Assembly (NCBI RefSeq): GCF_000520015.2
Contig: NZ_CP007044.2
Coordinates: 3,162,001 to 3,226,000, forward strand
Direction of reading: 5' to 3'
Origin: Chania multitudinisentens RB-25
GTDB lineage: Bacteria > Pseudomonadota > Gammaproteobacteria > Enterobacterales > Enterobacteriaceae
DNA length: 64,000 bases
Position numbers and translations under genes: made by a program
Shown here: piece after piece, positions 51,689 to 60,648 of the stretch
Layout of the letters: each line of letters starts with the position of its first letter
Position numbering within the stretch: position 1 is the stretch's first letter
Notes under the pieces: generated by a model
Database searches by the model: none
What the model saw: only the letters and a program-made list of their open reading frames with translations
What the model was told of the DNA's origin: nothing

Positions 51689-52716
51689 TGCTCAAACTGA
51701 ATGAGGAACGCGAAATCACGCTGGCGCACGGCAGCGGCGGGCGGGCGATGCAAGGCCTGATTGAGGAATTATTCTTGCAGGCTTTTGCCAATCCGGCGTT
51801 GAATGCGCGAGAAGATCAGGCGTGTATTGCGCTGAGCGAGCTGTGTGCAGCAGGAGATCGGTTGGCGGTTTCAACTGACAGTTACGTGATCGATCCGATT
51901 TTCTTCCCCGGTGGCGATATCGGCAAGCTGGCAGTGTGCGGCACCGCCAACGATGTGGCGGTCAGCGGCGCGCGGCCGCGCTACCTGAGCTGCGGCCTGA
52001 TCCTGGAGGAAGGGTTGCCGTTTGCCACGCTGGCGCGCATTGTCCAGTCGATGGCCGCCACGGCACAGCAGGATGGGATGCAGATCGTGACCGGTGATAC
52101 CAAAGTGGTTCCCCGTGGCGCGGCAGACAAGATTTTCATCAATACTACCGGCTTTGGGGCGATTCCGAACAATATTGATTGGGGCGTACATCAGATTCGC
52201 CAGGGCGACAGCATTATCGTCAGTGGCACACTGGGTGACCATGGCGCGACCATTCTTAACCTGCGTGAAGGGTTGGGTTTGGCAAGCGAGTTAGGCAGCG
52301 ATTGCGCTTTGCTGGCACCGCTGATTGCGCCGTTGCTAAATATCCCAGGGGTGAGGGCGCTGCGAGATGCCACACGCGGCGGCGTGACGGCGGTGTTGCA
52401 TGAGTTTGCCGCCGCCAGCGGCTGCGGCATGGAGATCCTTGAGGCGGCGTTGCCGTTGAAGCCGGCGGTGCGCGGGATGTGTGAATTATTGGGGCTGGAT
52501 GCGTTGAATTTTGCCAATGAAGGCAAGCTGGTGCTGGTGGTAGCGCCAGAAGCGGAGGCTGAGGTGTTGGCTGCGTTACATCAGCACCCGCTGGGGCGGG
52601 ATGCTGCGGTGATTGGCCATACTCTAGAACGACAGCAGGTAAATGTGGTGGGATTGTTTGGGGTTTCCCGCCGTTTGGATCTGCCGTTGGATGAGCCTTT
52701 ACCGAGAATTTGTTAG
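51688..52716 (+). CDS. hypE: Carbamoyl dehydratase for hydrogenase cyanide ligand
   Basis: A 342-residue enzyme of the PurM/ThiL fold that turns the HypF-supplied carbamoyl group into thiocyanate on its own C-terminal cysteine. The conserved terminal PRIC is present, and ATP-binding blocks include LAHGSGGRAMQ, GDTKVVPRGAADKIF and ATRGGVTAVLHE. It starts in the hypD stop (TGATG). It is the last gene of the overlapping run; a structured spacer follows. Confidence 0.95.
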   Translation: MLKLNEEREITLAHGSGGRAMQGLIEELFLQAFANPALNAREDQACIALSELCAAGDRLAVSTDSYVIDPIFFPGGDIGKLAVCGTANDVAVSGARPRYLSCGLILEEGLPFATLARIVQSMAATAQQDGMQIVTGDTKVVPRGAADKIFINTTGFGAIPNNIDWGVHQIRQGDSIIVSGTLGDHGATILNLREGLGLASELGSDCALLAPLIAPLLNIPGVRALRDATRGGVTAVLHEFAAASGCGMEILEAALPLKPAVRGMCELLGLDALNFANEGKLVLVVAPEAEAEVLAALHQHPLGRDAAVIGHTLERQQVNVVGLFGVSRRLDLPLDEPLPRIC

Positions 52717-53024
52717 TTGGAATGACTTTTAAGCAAGGCTTCAAGCATTGCAATAGCTCAAGTGAGCACGGATGTTGATGCCATTGAAGGCGCCGAACGG
52801 AGACGCAGCGCATAGGCGAAACCGCCATGGACGGCGGTTTCAGGCGAGACAGGCAGGGACGCCTGTCGTAGCCGGCCGTGATGCGCTGTGGCGCAGTGAG
52901 GGTAACCGCGCAGCGGTCGCCTGATATGGCAAGGGCCGGGGTGCAGGGGGCTGGCTCTTGAGCCCCCTGCTCGGGCGCGTTCAGCAAGACGTTAGGATGA
53001 ATACCCAATCTTTAGCGACCGAAA
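52717..53024. repeat. Highly structured spacer between hypE and hypF
   Basis: A 308-base GC-rich stretch without a gene. Three strong hairpins are visible: GAAACCGCC / GGCGGTTTC (52818-52841), GACAGGC / GCCTGTC (52848-52867) and CAGGGGGCT / AGCCCCCTG (52944-52969). Several further GC-rich half-palindromes lie between. The composition differs from its neighbours, and it resembles a dispersed intergenic element inserted within the hyp run. It may separate hypF expression from the upstream genes. Confidence 0.6.
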
Positions 53025-55334
53025 ATGATGCCTATCTCAACCTATGAGCAAGAAACAACAACCAACAGCAATGGCCTCTGCCTGCGGGTAAAGGGCAAAG
53101 TGCAAGGAGTGGGATTTCGCCCTTACGTTTGGCTGCTGGCGCGGCAGTTCGAGCTACGCGGTGACGTCAGTAACGACGGCGCGGGCGTGATCATTCGGCT
53201 GTGGCAATCGGCCAGGGTGGCAGAATTTCTACGCGTCTTGCCATTACAATGCCCGCCGTTGGCGCGGGTCGACAGCGTCAGCCAGCAGCCCCTGCATTGG
53301 CCGCAAGAGCCGTTGGATTTCACCATCGCCAGCAGCGGTGTCGGGCAGCCAGATACCCATATTGTGGCCGATGCTGCCACCTGTGAAGCCTGCCTGGCCG
53401 AGTTGAATTCGCCGCAAAACCGGCGCTATCGCTACCCGTTTATCAACTGCACCCACTGCGGCCCGCGTTTTACCATCATTCGGCAGATCCCCTACGATCG
53501 CCCCAATACTTCAATGCAGCCTTTCCCGCTGTGCGCGGCCTGCCAGGCGGAGTATGACGATCCAGCCGACCGTCGGTTTCACGCGCAGCCTAATGCTTGC
53601 CCAGTCTGCGGCCCACAACTGTGGTTGAGCGATGCCAGCGGCAACATTGTCGCCAGCGCTGACGAGGCATTGCAACAGGCTACTCAGGTGCTGATGGCAG
53701 GCGAGATCTTAGCGATCAAAGGCATTGGCGGTTTTCATCTGGCTTGCGATGCGACCAATCCGGCAGCGGTACAACGCCTGCGTTTGCGTAAACGTCGCCC
53801 GGCCAAGCCTCTGGCGGTGATGATCCCGGATGCTGGCTGGTTGGCAGCTTGCGTTCAGGTGGTGGATTTCGTGCCGTTGCTTGAACTGCTGCGCAGCCCG
53901 GCAGCCCCGGTGATATTGGTTCCTACGCATCCTGATGGCCCATTGTGCCGTGAAATTGCCCCAGGGCTGCGGGAAGTGGGCGTGATGTTGCCCGCCAATC
54001 CGTTACAACACTTATTGCTCCAGCAAATTGCCCGCCCACTGGTGATGACCTCTGGCAATGTGTCGGGTAAACCCCCGGCGCTGACCAACTCACAGGCGTT
54101 TGATGAATTGAGCGGCATTGCTGATGCTTGGCTGCTGCATGACCGCGAGATCGTACAACGTGCCGACGATACGGTGCTGCGGTTGAACGAACAAGGCACT
54201 GAAATGCTGCGCCGCGCGCGTGGCTATGTGCCCGATGCGCTGGCATTGCCGCCCGGCTTTGCCGTGCAGGCACCAATTCTGGCGCTGGGTGCCGATACCA
54301 AAAACACCTTTTGCCTGCTGTGGGATGATCGGGCAGTGGTCAGCCAGCATCTTGGTTCATTAGCCGATGAGGCGACCCGGCAGCAGCAACAGCAACTGAT
54401 CGCGTTATTCGGTGAGATCTACGGCGTGGTGCCGCAGACGATCGTTATCGACGCTCATCCTGGTTATCTCAGCCATCAGCAGGGGAAAGCACTGGCTGAG
54501 CGTTTGGCAATTCCCTATGTGACAGCGTTCCACCACCATGCTCATTTGGTCAGTTGTTTGGCCGAGCATGCCTGGCCGCGTGACGGTGGCAAGGTGATCG
54601 GGCTGGCGTTGGATGGCTTGGGCTACGGCATAGATGGACAACTGTGGGGGGGCGAATGCCTGCTGGTGGATTATCAGCATTGTGAATATGTAGGTGGATT
54701 ACCTGCGGTGGCGTTGCCGGGAGGCGATCTGGCGGCGCACCAGCCGTGGCGTAACCTGCTGGCGCATCTGCTGCGTTTTGTACCTGGCTGGCTGGCATTG
54801 CCGGAAGCGGCAGGTATCCCGCAGCCGCAGGGTAGCGTGCTGGCACGGGCAATTGAACGCCAGATCAATGCTCCGCAGACCTCCTCCACCGGGCGGCTGT
54901 TTGATGCGGTGGCGGCTGCGCTGCAAATTGTCCCGCAACAGATTTCTTGGGAGGGCGAAGCCGCCTGCTTGCTGGAGGCGCTGGCGCAGCAAAGCCCGCA
55001 TCATCGGCCACCGGTTTCTTTGCCGCTGTGCGGCCAACAACTGGATTTAGCCACCTTCTGGCAGCAGTGGCTGAGTTATCGGGCTACGCCAGCACAACGA
55101 GCTTATGCATTCCATTGGGCACTGGCGCAAGGGTTTGCCGCATTGGCCCGGCGGGCGGCGCAGCATTACGGTATCCACACCATCGCGCTGTCTGGCGGGG
55201 TCTTGCATAACGTGCTGTTGCGACGACTGCTGGTGCAGCAATTGACGGGGTTGCAAATATTGCTGCCGTCGCAATGGCCCGCTGGGGATGGCGGTTTGGC
55301 GTTGGGGCAGGCGTTGATTGCCGCAGCGCGCTAG
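53025..55334 (+). CDS. hypF: Carbamoyltransferase for hydrogenase cyanide ligand
   Basis: A 769-residue protein with the full HypF plan: acylphosphatase domain (VKGKVQGVGFRPYVW), two zinc-finger-like Cys motifs (CEACLAEL, CTHCGPRF, CAACQAEYDD, CPVCGPQ), YrdC-like nucleotidyl domain (IKGIGGFHLACDA, RKRRPAKPLAVM) and Kae1/O-carbamoyltransferase domain with HHHAHLVSCLAE and ALDGLGYG. It provides the carbamoyl group used by HypE. ATG 53025 or 53028 is the start; the Shine-Dalgarno is weak. It follows hypE after a structured spacer. Confidence 0.95.
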   Translation: MMPISTYEQETTTNSNGLCLRVKGKVQGVGFRPYVWLLARQFELRGDVSNDGAGVIIRLWQSARVAEFLRVLPLQCPPLARVDSVSQQPLHWPQEPLDFTIASSGVGQPDTHIVADAATCEACLAELNSPQNRRYRYPFINCTHCGPRFTIIRQIPYDRPNTSMQPFPLCAACQAEYDDPADRRFHAQPNACPVCGPQLWLSDASGNIVASADEALQQATQVLMAGEILAIKGIGGFHLACDATNPAAVQRLRLRKRRPAKPLAVMIPDAGWLAACVQVVDFVPLLELLRSPAAPVILVPTHPDGPLCREIAPGLREVGVMLPANPLQHLLLQQIARPLVMTSGNVSGKPPALTNSQAFDELSGIADAWLLHDREIVQRADDTVLRLNEQGTEMLRRARGYVPDALALPPGFAVQAPILALGADTKNTFCLLWDDRAVVSQHLGSLADEATRQQQQQLIALFGEIYGVVPQTIVIDAHPGYLSHQQGKALAERLAIPYVTAFHHHAHLVSCLAEHAWPRDGGKVIGLALDGLGYGIDGQLWGGECLLVDYQHCEYVGGLPAVALPGGDLAAHQPWRNLLAHLLRFVPGWLALPEAAGIPQPQGSVLARAIERQINAPQTSSTGRLFDAVAAALQIVPQQISWEGEAACLLEALAQQSPHHRPPVSLPLCGQQLDLATFWQQWLSYRATPAQRAYAFHWALAQGFAALARRAAQHYGIHTIALSGGVLHNVLLRRLLVQQLTGLQILLPSQWPAGDGGLALGQALIAAAR

Positions 55335-55379
55335 GCGTTTTTTATGATTTTTTATGAGGATGAATAACAGGTGATCACT

Positions 55380-55970
55380 ATGCGTATTAATGTCAAAGCT
55401 GTGGCTGTATCGGTACTGGCGCTGTTTCCGTTGCTGGCTTGCGCCCATGTTGGGAACGATGGCGGTACTCATCACGTTTTAAGCTTCACCGAAGGTTTTA
55501 TCCATCCGCTGACCGGAATGGATCATCTGGTGGCGATGGTTCTGGTGGGGATCTGGAGTGCCATGCGCACCCAAAAATGGTGGCTGGCTCCGCTGGTATT
55601 TGCCGGTTTACTGTTGGCTGGTGCGCTGATTGGCATGGCTGGCGTGGTGGTGCCTGGTACTGAATTCATCGTTGCTGCCTCGTTGTTGGGTATTGGGCTG
55701 ATGGTGGCTCTGCGGCTGAAATTGCGTGCGGCAAGCGGGGCTTTGATCATTGGCGCGTTTGCGGTTTTCCACGGTTTGGCCCATGGCGCAGAACTCTCTC
55801 ATTCGGCAGCGGCGCTGTCTGGTATGGTGTTCGCCACTGCCACGTTGCACCTATTGGGATTAGGGATCGGCTATCTGTTAATCGTTTCCGCTGCGAATCC
55901 GTGGTGGTCGCGGTTGATTGGTGGTGGTTCTTCTATTTTGGGGCTGGGGCTATTGGCTGGCATAATTTGA
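55380..55970 (+). CDS. HupE/UreJ-family nickel permease
   Basis: A 196-residue membrane protein with a cleavable signal (AVSVLALFPLLACA) and six helices. It has the HupE metal motif HPLTGMDHLVAM and the second FHGLAHGAEL. It imports nickel, which suits its place after the hyp genes. ATG 55380 follows AGGTGATCACT; a GTG at 55371 is an alternative start. Confidence 0.85.
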   Translation: MRINVKAVAVSVLALFPLLACAHVGNDGGTHHVLSFTEGFIHPLTGMDHLVAMVLVGIWSAMRTQKWWLAPLVFAGLLLAGALIGMAGVVVPGTEFIVAASLLGIGLMVALRLKLRAASGALIIGAFAVFHGLAHGAELSHSAAALSGMVFATATLHLLGLGIGYLLIVSAANPWWSRLIGGGSSILGLGLLAGII

Positions 55971-56001
55971 TTGAAAGGAATAACTCGGTAACGCTGAAAG
56001 G

Positions 56002-56031
56002 TTTGTGCCTGCAAAAAGGAGCTGGCACAAA
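56002..56031 (+). terminator. Hairpin after the hyp/hupE operon
   Basis: TTTGTGCC / GGCACAAA, continued after a T-T mismatch by GC/GC, loop AAAAAGGA. It lies 32 bases past the permease stop. The U-tract is poor (TCGGTTG), so it may be a partial terminator. Confidence 0.5.
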
Positions 56032-56089
56032 TCGGTTGTTGGATATAAAGATGCCAGCTAAAGGAAGACTGCCTCATGTTTATGGTGCA

Positions 56090-56103
56090 GTTTGCCGGCA
56101 AAC
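56090..56103. repeat. 14-base perfect palindrome
   Basis: GTTTGCCGGCAAAC, just before the 3' end of the LuxR-type gene on the minus strand. It could be the core of a terminator or a protein-binding site; its role is unknown. Confidence 0.4.
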
Positions 56104-56116
56104 AATGCTTCTATCT

Positions 56117-56806
56117 TTAAAGAAACTGAATACCTTTCTCTACCAAACGTTCAGGGATATAGTTATCCAGATGTGTCTGTTTACAATATTCCTCAAACTG
56201 TTGGAGTGTATGTACATCTGCTTTTTGATAAATATTGTATACCCTGTTTTCAATGGTCTTATTACTGAGGGTATATAACTTTGCAATTTCCTTGATCGTG
56301 TATCTTTGCAGCAGCAAAAATATAACGTCAAGCTCTGATTGAGTAAAAATCTGAGTATCGAATTCGGTTGTTAAAATACTGGGTTTGCGGCGGTTAATGT
56401 ATCTCCGTGGGGAAAGTGTATCCAACTGCCTGGCATTCCACATGATCCCAATCAATCTTGCTTTATCATTGTATAGGGGCAATTTTTCGCTGATAAAAGG
56501 CATCAGGCTGTCTTTTCCATACCAATAGTGTGTTTCTATGACCGCCACCCGATCCCGAGATCCTTCGGTACGGCGATCATGTTCTTTCAGTTCTGGAGCG
56601 AACTCAACCCAATCGGTAGGAAATTCGTCGTCAAGCTTCCCTTCTATATCAAAACTGAGTGGTGTATTGGTATAAAGATAGGCCGCTTTGTTCATATAAA
56701 GATGGCGTGAGGACAAATCCTTGATACCCCATGGTTGGTTTAAATGCTCCATCATGGTAATGAACCCATTTAAATAAAGTTGATTATTGTTATGGTATAT
56801 ATTCAT
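56117..56806 (-). CDS. LuxR-family regulator with PAS-like N-terminal domain
   Basis: A 229-residue regulator. The N-terminal part (HLNQPWGIKDLSSRHLYMNK) looks like a PAS fold. The C-terminal LuxR HTH is FTQSELDVIFLLLQRYTIKE to LSNKTIENRVYNIYQKADVH. It may sense a small ligand or redox signal. ATG 56806 is favoured; ATG 56827 gives seven more residues. It faces the hyp operon end to end. Its target is unknown. Confidence 0.75.
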   Translation of the reverse strand: MNIYHNNNQLYLNGFITMMEHLNQPWGIKDLSSRHLYMNKAAYLYTNTPLSFDIEGKLDDEFPTDWVEFAPELKEHDRRTEGSRDRVAVIETHYWYGKDSLMPFISEKLPLYNDKARLIGIMWNARQLDTLSPRRYINRRKPSILTTEFDTQIFTQSELDVIFLLLQRYTIKEIAKLYTLSNKTIENRVYNIYQKADVHTLQQFEEYCKQTHLDNYIPERLVEKGIQFL

Positions 56807-57764
56807 AGCGTCTTCGGCTCTGGGCATAGGATCGTGGCCATATCCTTTTTTATCATGCGTATTACTATACCAAAGACATTCTCTGTCTGGAGGGGGGAGA
56901 CGTGTTCTTTACATTGATACGTAATAAATTACCATGCTAATGATTTCAATATTAACCAAAAGCATTAATTAATTTCATTGGCTACCATTTATAATAATTT
57001 ATTGCAAGGGTGATTTTCACCTGTTAGTATCATCAACAAAAGCGCTTATGCCGCTTGTAATTAAGGAGGTGGTTGTACATTAAACCTCCAAATCATCAGT
57101 TTATTACACCGTGCCGCACCAGGGGAAACACTGTCGTTATCACAACGTTTCAGAAGAACCCGCCGTAAAGGGTTTCAGCAGCGTTGTGGAGCTTCAGCGT
57201 TTCCGGTGTTTTCATACCTTAATATTCCTTATCATACTTAATATCTTGCCGCTGGCGAATTGGTTGCTTTTTAAGCGATTCTCGCGTGATTGCTTTATAA
57301 TCAAAACAACAAATAAAGCAAAGAGTGGTGCTTCTCGCCTCAGGTGGGAAGGTTGAGGTAATATGGTTGTTCAATGGCCAGGGCTATTGAGCAGATGGTA
57401 ATGGGTGAGAAACTTATTGATGGCATTATGAAAACAGTTAAGCCGCGCCGTCCACATGGGAGGTGGATCTACTACATTTTACATGAAGATATTTTGTGGC
57501 CATGCCCAGTGAAATGGGAGTGGGAGAGTAGCTATGAGGCTTGGTTACCCTTTTATTATTCGCCAACTCTGGAATTTATTGCGGGCGATCCGGCCAAAGC
57601 GGTCAAAGTCACCAAAACCAGCCCGTTGAGCCCGCCACCCAGGCGTTTGTCCTGCATTTTTTAAGCCAGTTGATTACCTGCACAATCAATCGAAACATTT
57701 AATTCTGCCCTGCTTCAAGAAAAGATTGTGCTATAGCCGAAAATGGAATGGTTGCTTTGACGAA
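56807..57764. other. Gene-poor region with possible small or broken frames
   Basis: About 960 bases. A strong AAGGAGGTGG at 57063-57072 precedes TTG 57074, which encodes only about 31 codons (YIKPPNHQFITPCRTRGNTV). A 96-codon frame at 57374-57664 (beginning MARAIEQMVMGEKL) has no recognised family and loses protein-like composition at its end. These may be relics of one broken gene. Nothing else is supported. Confidence 0.35.
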
Positions 57765-57786
57765 GCCTGGCACGGTATTGCCAGGC
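57765..57786 (-). terminator. Hairpin after the hypothetical gene
   Basis: GCCTGGCA / TGCCAGGC stem, CGGTAT loop, 10 bases past the stop of the minus-strand hypothetical gene. There is little U-tract. Confidence 0.4.
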
Positions 57787-57796
57787 GGTGATAAAC

Positions 57797-58141
57797 CTAA
57801 TCAAGTAACTCACTGACGGTGCGGCGAACATACTGCGTCATTTGTGCTAGATCTGCCGAAGTGACCGGGCCACCCCCTGCACGCATGACCTGCTGCTCTA
57901 TCAGGGCAATCTCCTGCTCAACTTTATTGGCGATCTGCACCTTCACGATTTTGTCTACCGACGAAAGTAAAACTTTCAGTACCACTTTCAGCGCAATGTT
58001 TTCACAGAACGAATCATAAGCATGAATCGCTGGCGGCTCTATTGCCTGTTGAGGTGCACGTGGGACCAGCGCCTTGAAACTGTCTACATTTTCAATAATA
58101 ACATCCATGTCTCTTATTAGTTCATCAAAATCTTTAGACAC
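57797..58141 (-). CDS. Hypothetical protein
   Basis: A 114-residue protein from GTG 58141, which has AAGGGAAAT upstream; ATG 58168 is another possible start. I recognise no family. The sequence is predicted mostly helical: an N-terminal charged part (KDFDELIRDMDVIIENVD), a middle hydrophobic helix (IALKVVLKVLLSSVDKIVKV), then an amphipathic stretch (VEQEIALIEQQVMRAG). A terminator-like hairpin follows. It is a lone gene, and its function is unknown. Confidence 0.55.
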   Translation of the reverse strand: MSKDFDELIRDMDVIIENVDSFKALVPRAPQQAIEPPAIHAYDSFCENIALKVVLKVLLSSVDKIVKVQIANKVEQEIALIEQQVMRAGGGPVTSADLAQMTQYVRRTVSELLD

Positions 58142-58359
58142 TGATTTATTTCCCTTTGCAATACGCAAAAACAGAAAGCCTGGCCTTGGCTAGCGGTGGC
58201 AGGCAGAACATAGCTTGAATCGACCATGACGTTCAGATTTTGAATGGCAGGCTGAGTGGTATTTTAGCCTTGCCGTGGTTTAGCAACAAGATGGAGCAGA
58301 TTGATGGCTGGCTCAAGGGGAGAATGGCTTTACGGAGTGCTCGGTCCGTTGATTCATTA

Positions 58360-58983
58360 TCACTTGAGACTGCTTGCCGCCAGTACGGCACCAAAAGCGA
58401 TGAGTATCCCACCAAAAAGCCGATCAAGGCCTTTACGCATGCGTAGGAAGTGGGCGTTGATGCCGGGTGATGAAAAGAACAGGGCCACAATACTGAACCA
58501 GGCAACGTGGGCCAATGAAATAAACAGTCCATAACCTATCTGCACAGCGAGCGAAGTCTGGGGGCTCACTATCTGCATAAACAGGCTGACAATGAATAAG
58601 GTGGTTTTTGGATTCAGCAGGTTTGTTAAAAATCCCGTTTTGAGCGCGCTCAAATGACTGGCCGTGGTAGAAAGGGCGGGTTGGGCTGGCGGTGGTAGTG
58701 GTGCGTAAGTCTGGCGCAGCATATTGATCCCCAGATAAATCAGCCAGGCAGCCCCTATGATTTTTAGAAAAGAGAATAACCATAAAGATTGTAGGATCAA
58801 CATCCCCAGGCCGATAAGAGCATAAGAGACATGGATCAGTACGCCAGCGCCAATACCACAGGCATTCAGCAACCCCGCACGGCGTGAAAGCAGCAGACTG
58901 TTGCGCGATACCATAGCAAAATCAGGCCCAGGGCTAATGACGGCGAGTAAAGTAATAATGACTACAGCTAAGAGTTCGTTCAT
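58360..58983 (-). CDS. LysE/RhtB-family amino-acid exporter
   Basis: A 207-residue inner-membrane protein with six helices. The family motif ISPGPDFAMVSRNSL is near residue 20, and NLLNPKTTLFIVSLF near residue 130. It exports amino acids or analogues; the substrate is unknown. It starts at ATG 58983 and is divergent from the adjoining LysR gene by about 70 bases, the usual arrangement of an exporter and its regulator. Confidence 0.83.
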   Translation of the reverse strand: MNELLAVVIITLLAVISPGPDFAMVSRNSLLLSRRAGLLNACGIGAGVLIHVSYALIGLGMLILQSLWLFSFLKIIGAAWLIYLGINMLRQTYAPLPPPAQPALSTTASHLSALKTGFLTNLLNPKTTLFIVSLFMQIVSPQTSLAVQIGYGLFISLAHVAWFSIVALFFSSPGINAHFLRMRKGLDRLFGGILIAFGAVLAASSLK

Positions 58984-59051
58984 AGTTATCGAGTACAATA
59001 ATTAAAAATTGGTAATTGATTTATAAGAAGAAAAATGCGCGGAGACAAACG

Positions 59052-59975
59052 ATGAAAACTGACAATATCTGTGAGCAATACTCACGCAAAGTCGGCCGAC
59101 AACTCTCACTAAGTGGGCTACGCTGTTTTGAAGCTGCCGCACGCAGGGAAAGTTTCACCTTGGCAGCACAAGGCCTGAGTCTGACGCACGGCGCCGTGAG
59201 CCGGGCGGTACGCGCGCTAGAAGACGAATTGGGTGTCGCATTGTTTGAACGCCGCCATCGGCGCGTATTCCTGACGGCGGCTGGCCGTAAGCTGTATCAG
59301 GCCGCGCAGCAGGCATTCGGTATTCTGGAGAATACCGCTCAGGAGTTGTACCAACAGGCACAGGATGCCCCTATCATTCTTTCCTGTGAACCAACTTTGT
59401 TAATGCGTTGGTTAATCCCTCGTTTACCTGCCTTTCAACAAGCACTGCCGAATATTAATCTGCAGTTGGTGGCGGGTGGCGGGCCTTTTTCTTTTCGCGA
59501 TGGCACCACGGTGGCGATACGCCGTAATGATTTTGATTGGGGCAACAATATGCACAGTGTGTCTTTGTTTATTGAGAAGGTTGGCCCCGTGTGCAAGCCT
59601 GAGATGCTCGAGCATTTTATCGTCGACAATGGCGTGGAAAAACATTTACGTGATGATGCCCTGTTGTTGCATGCTTCTACCCGGCCACATGCCTGGCGTG
59701 ATTGGGCAAACTCGCAGGGAATTTCACTGATCAGCCAGCCGCAGCAGTATTTCGATCACTTCTATTTCAGCTTGCAGGCGGCAGTGGCCGGTGTTGGCAT
59801 TGCTATTGGCCCTTGGCAACATGTGCGTGATGATATCAATTCCGGGTTACTCGCTGCTCCATTTGGTTTTAAGCAGGATGGCAGTGGTTATTGCTTATTG
59901 ACGGAACACCAGGTAGTACCCGGTAGCCCACTAGCCAAAGTGATCGCTTGGCTGCAAGCCAATTCAGATTCTTGA
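59052..59975 (+). CDS. LysR-family regulator, GcvA-like
   Basis: A 307-residue LysR regulator. HTH: LSGLRCFEAAARRESFTLAA then SLTHGAVSRAVRALED, close to GcvA. The C-terminal effector domain contains AAVAGVGIAIGPW. ATG 59052 follows GGAGACAAACG; an upstream in-frame start at 59016 would overlap the exporter promoter. It probably controls the divergent LysE-type exporter. Confidence 0.85.
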   Translation: MKTDNICEQYSRKVGRQLSLSGLRCFEAAARRESFTLAAQGLSLTHGAVSRAVRALEDELGVALFERRHRRVFLTAAGRKLYQAAQQAFGILENTAQELYQQAQDAPIILSCEPTLLMRWLIPRLPAFQQALPNINLQLVAGGGPFSFRDGTTVAIRRNDFDWGNNMHSVSLFIEKVGPVCKPEMLEHFIVDNGVEKHLRDDALLLHASTRPHAWRDWANSQGISLISQPQQYFDHFYFSLQAAVAGVGIAIGPWQHVRDDINSGLLAAPFGFKQDGSGYCLLTEHQVVPGSPLAKVIAWLQANSDS

Positions 59976-60005
59976 GCTTTGCCGCTACGATGGTTGGTGA
60001 ATGGA

Positions 60006-60581
60006 TTAAAATGCCACATTGCGGATAAAGCGCAGTGGCCGATGGGTGCGGTTGGCGTAGGCATAGCGCTGGTTACTGGCAAAAACGTGCGTCTCCCCGG
60101 CATGCAATGTGACGCTGTGTTGCTCCAGCAGCAATGTTAAGGTGCCATCGATAATGTAAAGGATTTCGTGCCAACCTTCGGCGTCTGGCTGCGAATCATA
60201 TTGTTCACCTGGTGTTAACCGCCATTCCCACAGTTCCACCCGTTGGCGTGCGGGCACACTGGCAACCAACAAAGCCTGGCTTGCCGTTGTTGTGCCTTGC
60301 CAGGCCAACGGGTTTACCAGAAGATAACCACTGACATCCGGTGCTTGAATCAGGTCAGTAAACGAGACATTCAGTACCGCGGCAAGTTTATCCAAGATTA
60401 CCAGGCTGACGTTGCGATCACCGGCTTCGATCCCGGCCAGCATACGCCGGCTGATACCGGCTTGCTCTGCCAGCGCTGTTTGGCTTAAGCCTGCCTGCTG
60501 GCGATAACCACGCACGTTGATACTCAAATATTGCAATACCTTTGGGGGCTCATTTTTACCGCTGGGCTCTATATTGCTCAT
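60006..60581 (-). CDS. XRE-family regulator with cupin domain
   Basis: A 191-residue regulator. The N-terminal HTH is VRGYRQQAGLSQTALAEQAG then ISRRMLAGIEAGDRNVSL. The C-terminal cupin contains WHEILYIIDGTLTLLLEQ and HAGETHVFASNQRY. XRE-cupin proteins often repress a neighbouring metabolite exporter and sense a small ligand. It is divergent from the EamA gene at 60649 with a short shared promoter. ATG 60581 is used; ATG 60599 is possible. Confidence 0.82.
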   Translation of the reverse strand: MSNIEPSGKNEPPKVLQYLSINVRGYRQQAGLSQTALAEQAGISRRMLAGIEAGDRNVSLVILDKLAAVLNVSFTDLIQAPDVSGYLLVNPLAWQGTTTASQALLVASVPARQRVELWEWRLTPGEQYDSQPDAEGWHEILYIIDGTLTLLLEQHSVTLHAGETHVFASNQRYAYANRTHRPLRFIRNVAF

Positions 60582-60612
60582 GCGCAGGCGATGCCTCATA
60601 CTGATAGGAACT

Positions 60613-60628
60613 GTGCACTATATTGCAC
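60613..60628. promoter_or_regulatory. Operator candidate in the XRE-EamA intergenic region
   Basis: GTGCA-CTATAT-TGCAC inverted repeat in the 67-base gap between the two divergent start codons. It is a reasonable site for the XRE regulator, placed to control both genes. Confidence 0.45.
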
Positions 60629-60648
60629 TCAGCAAGAAGGGCAAATTA

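Noticed and set aside
52256..53008. Open frame of 250 codons opposite hypE and the spacer
   Set aside because: Low-complexity Pro/Ala-rich translation that spans the structured spacer; hypE explains most of it.
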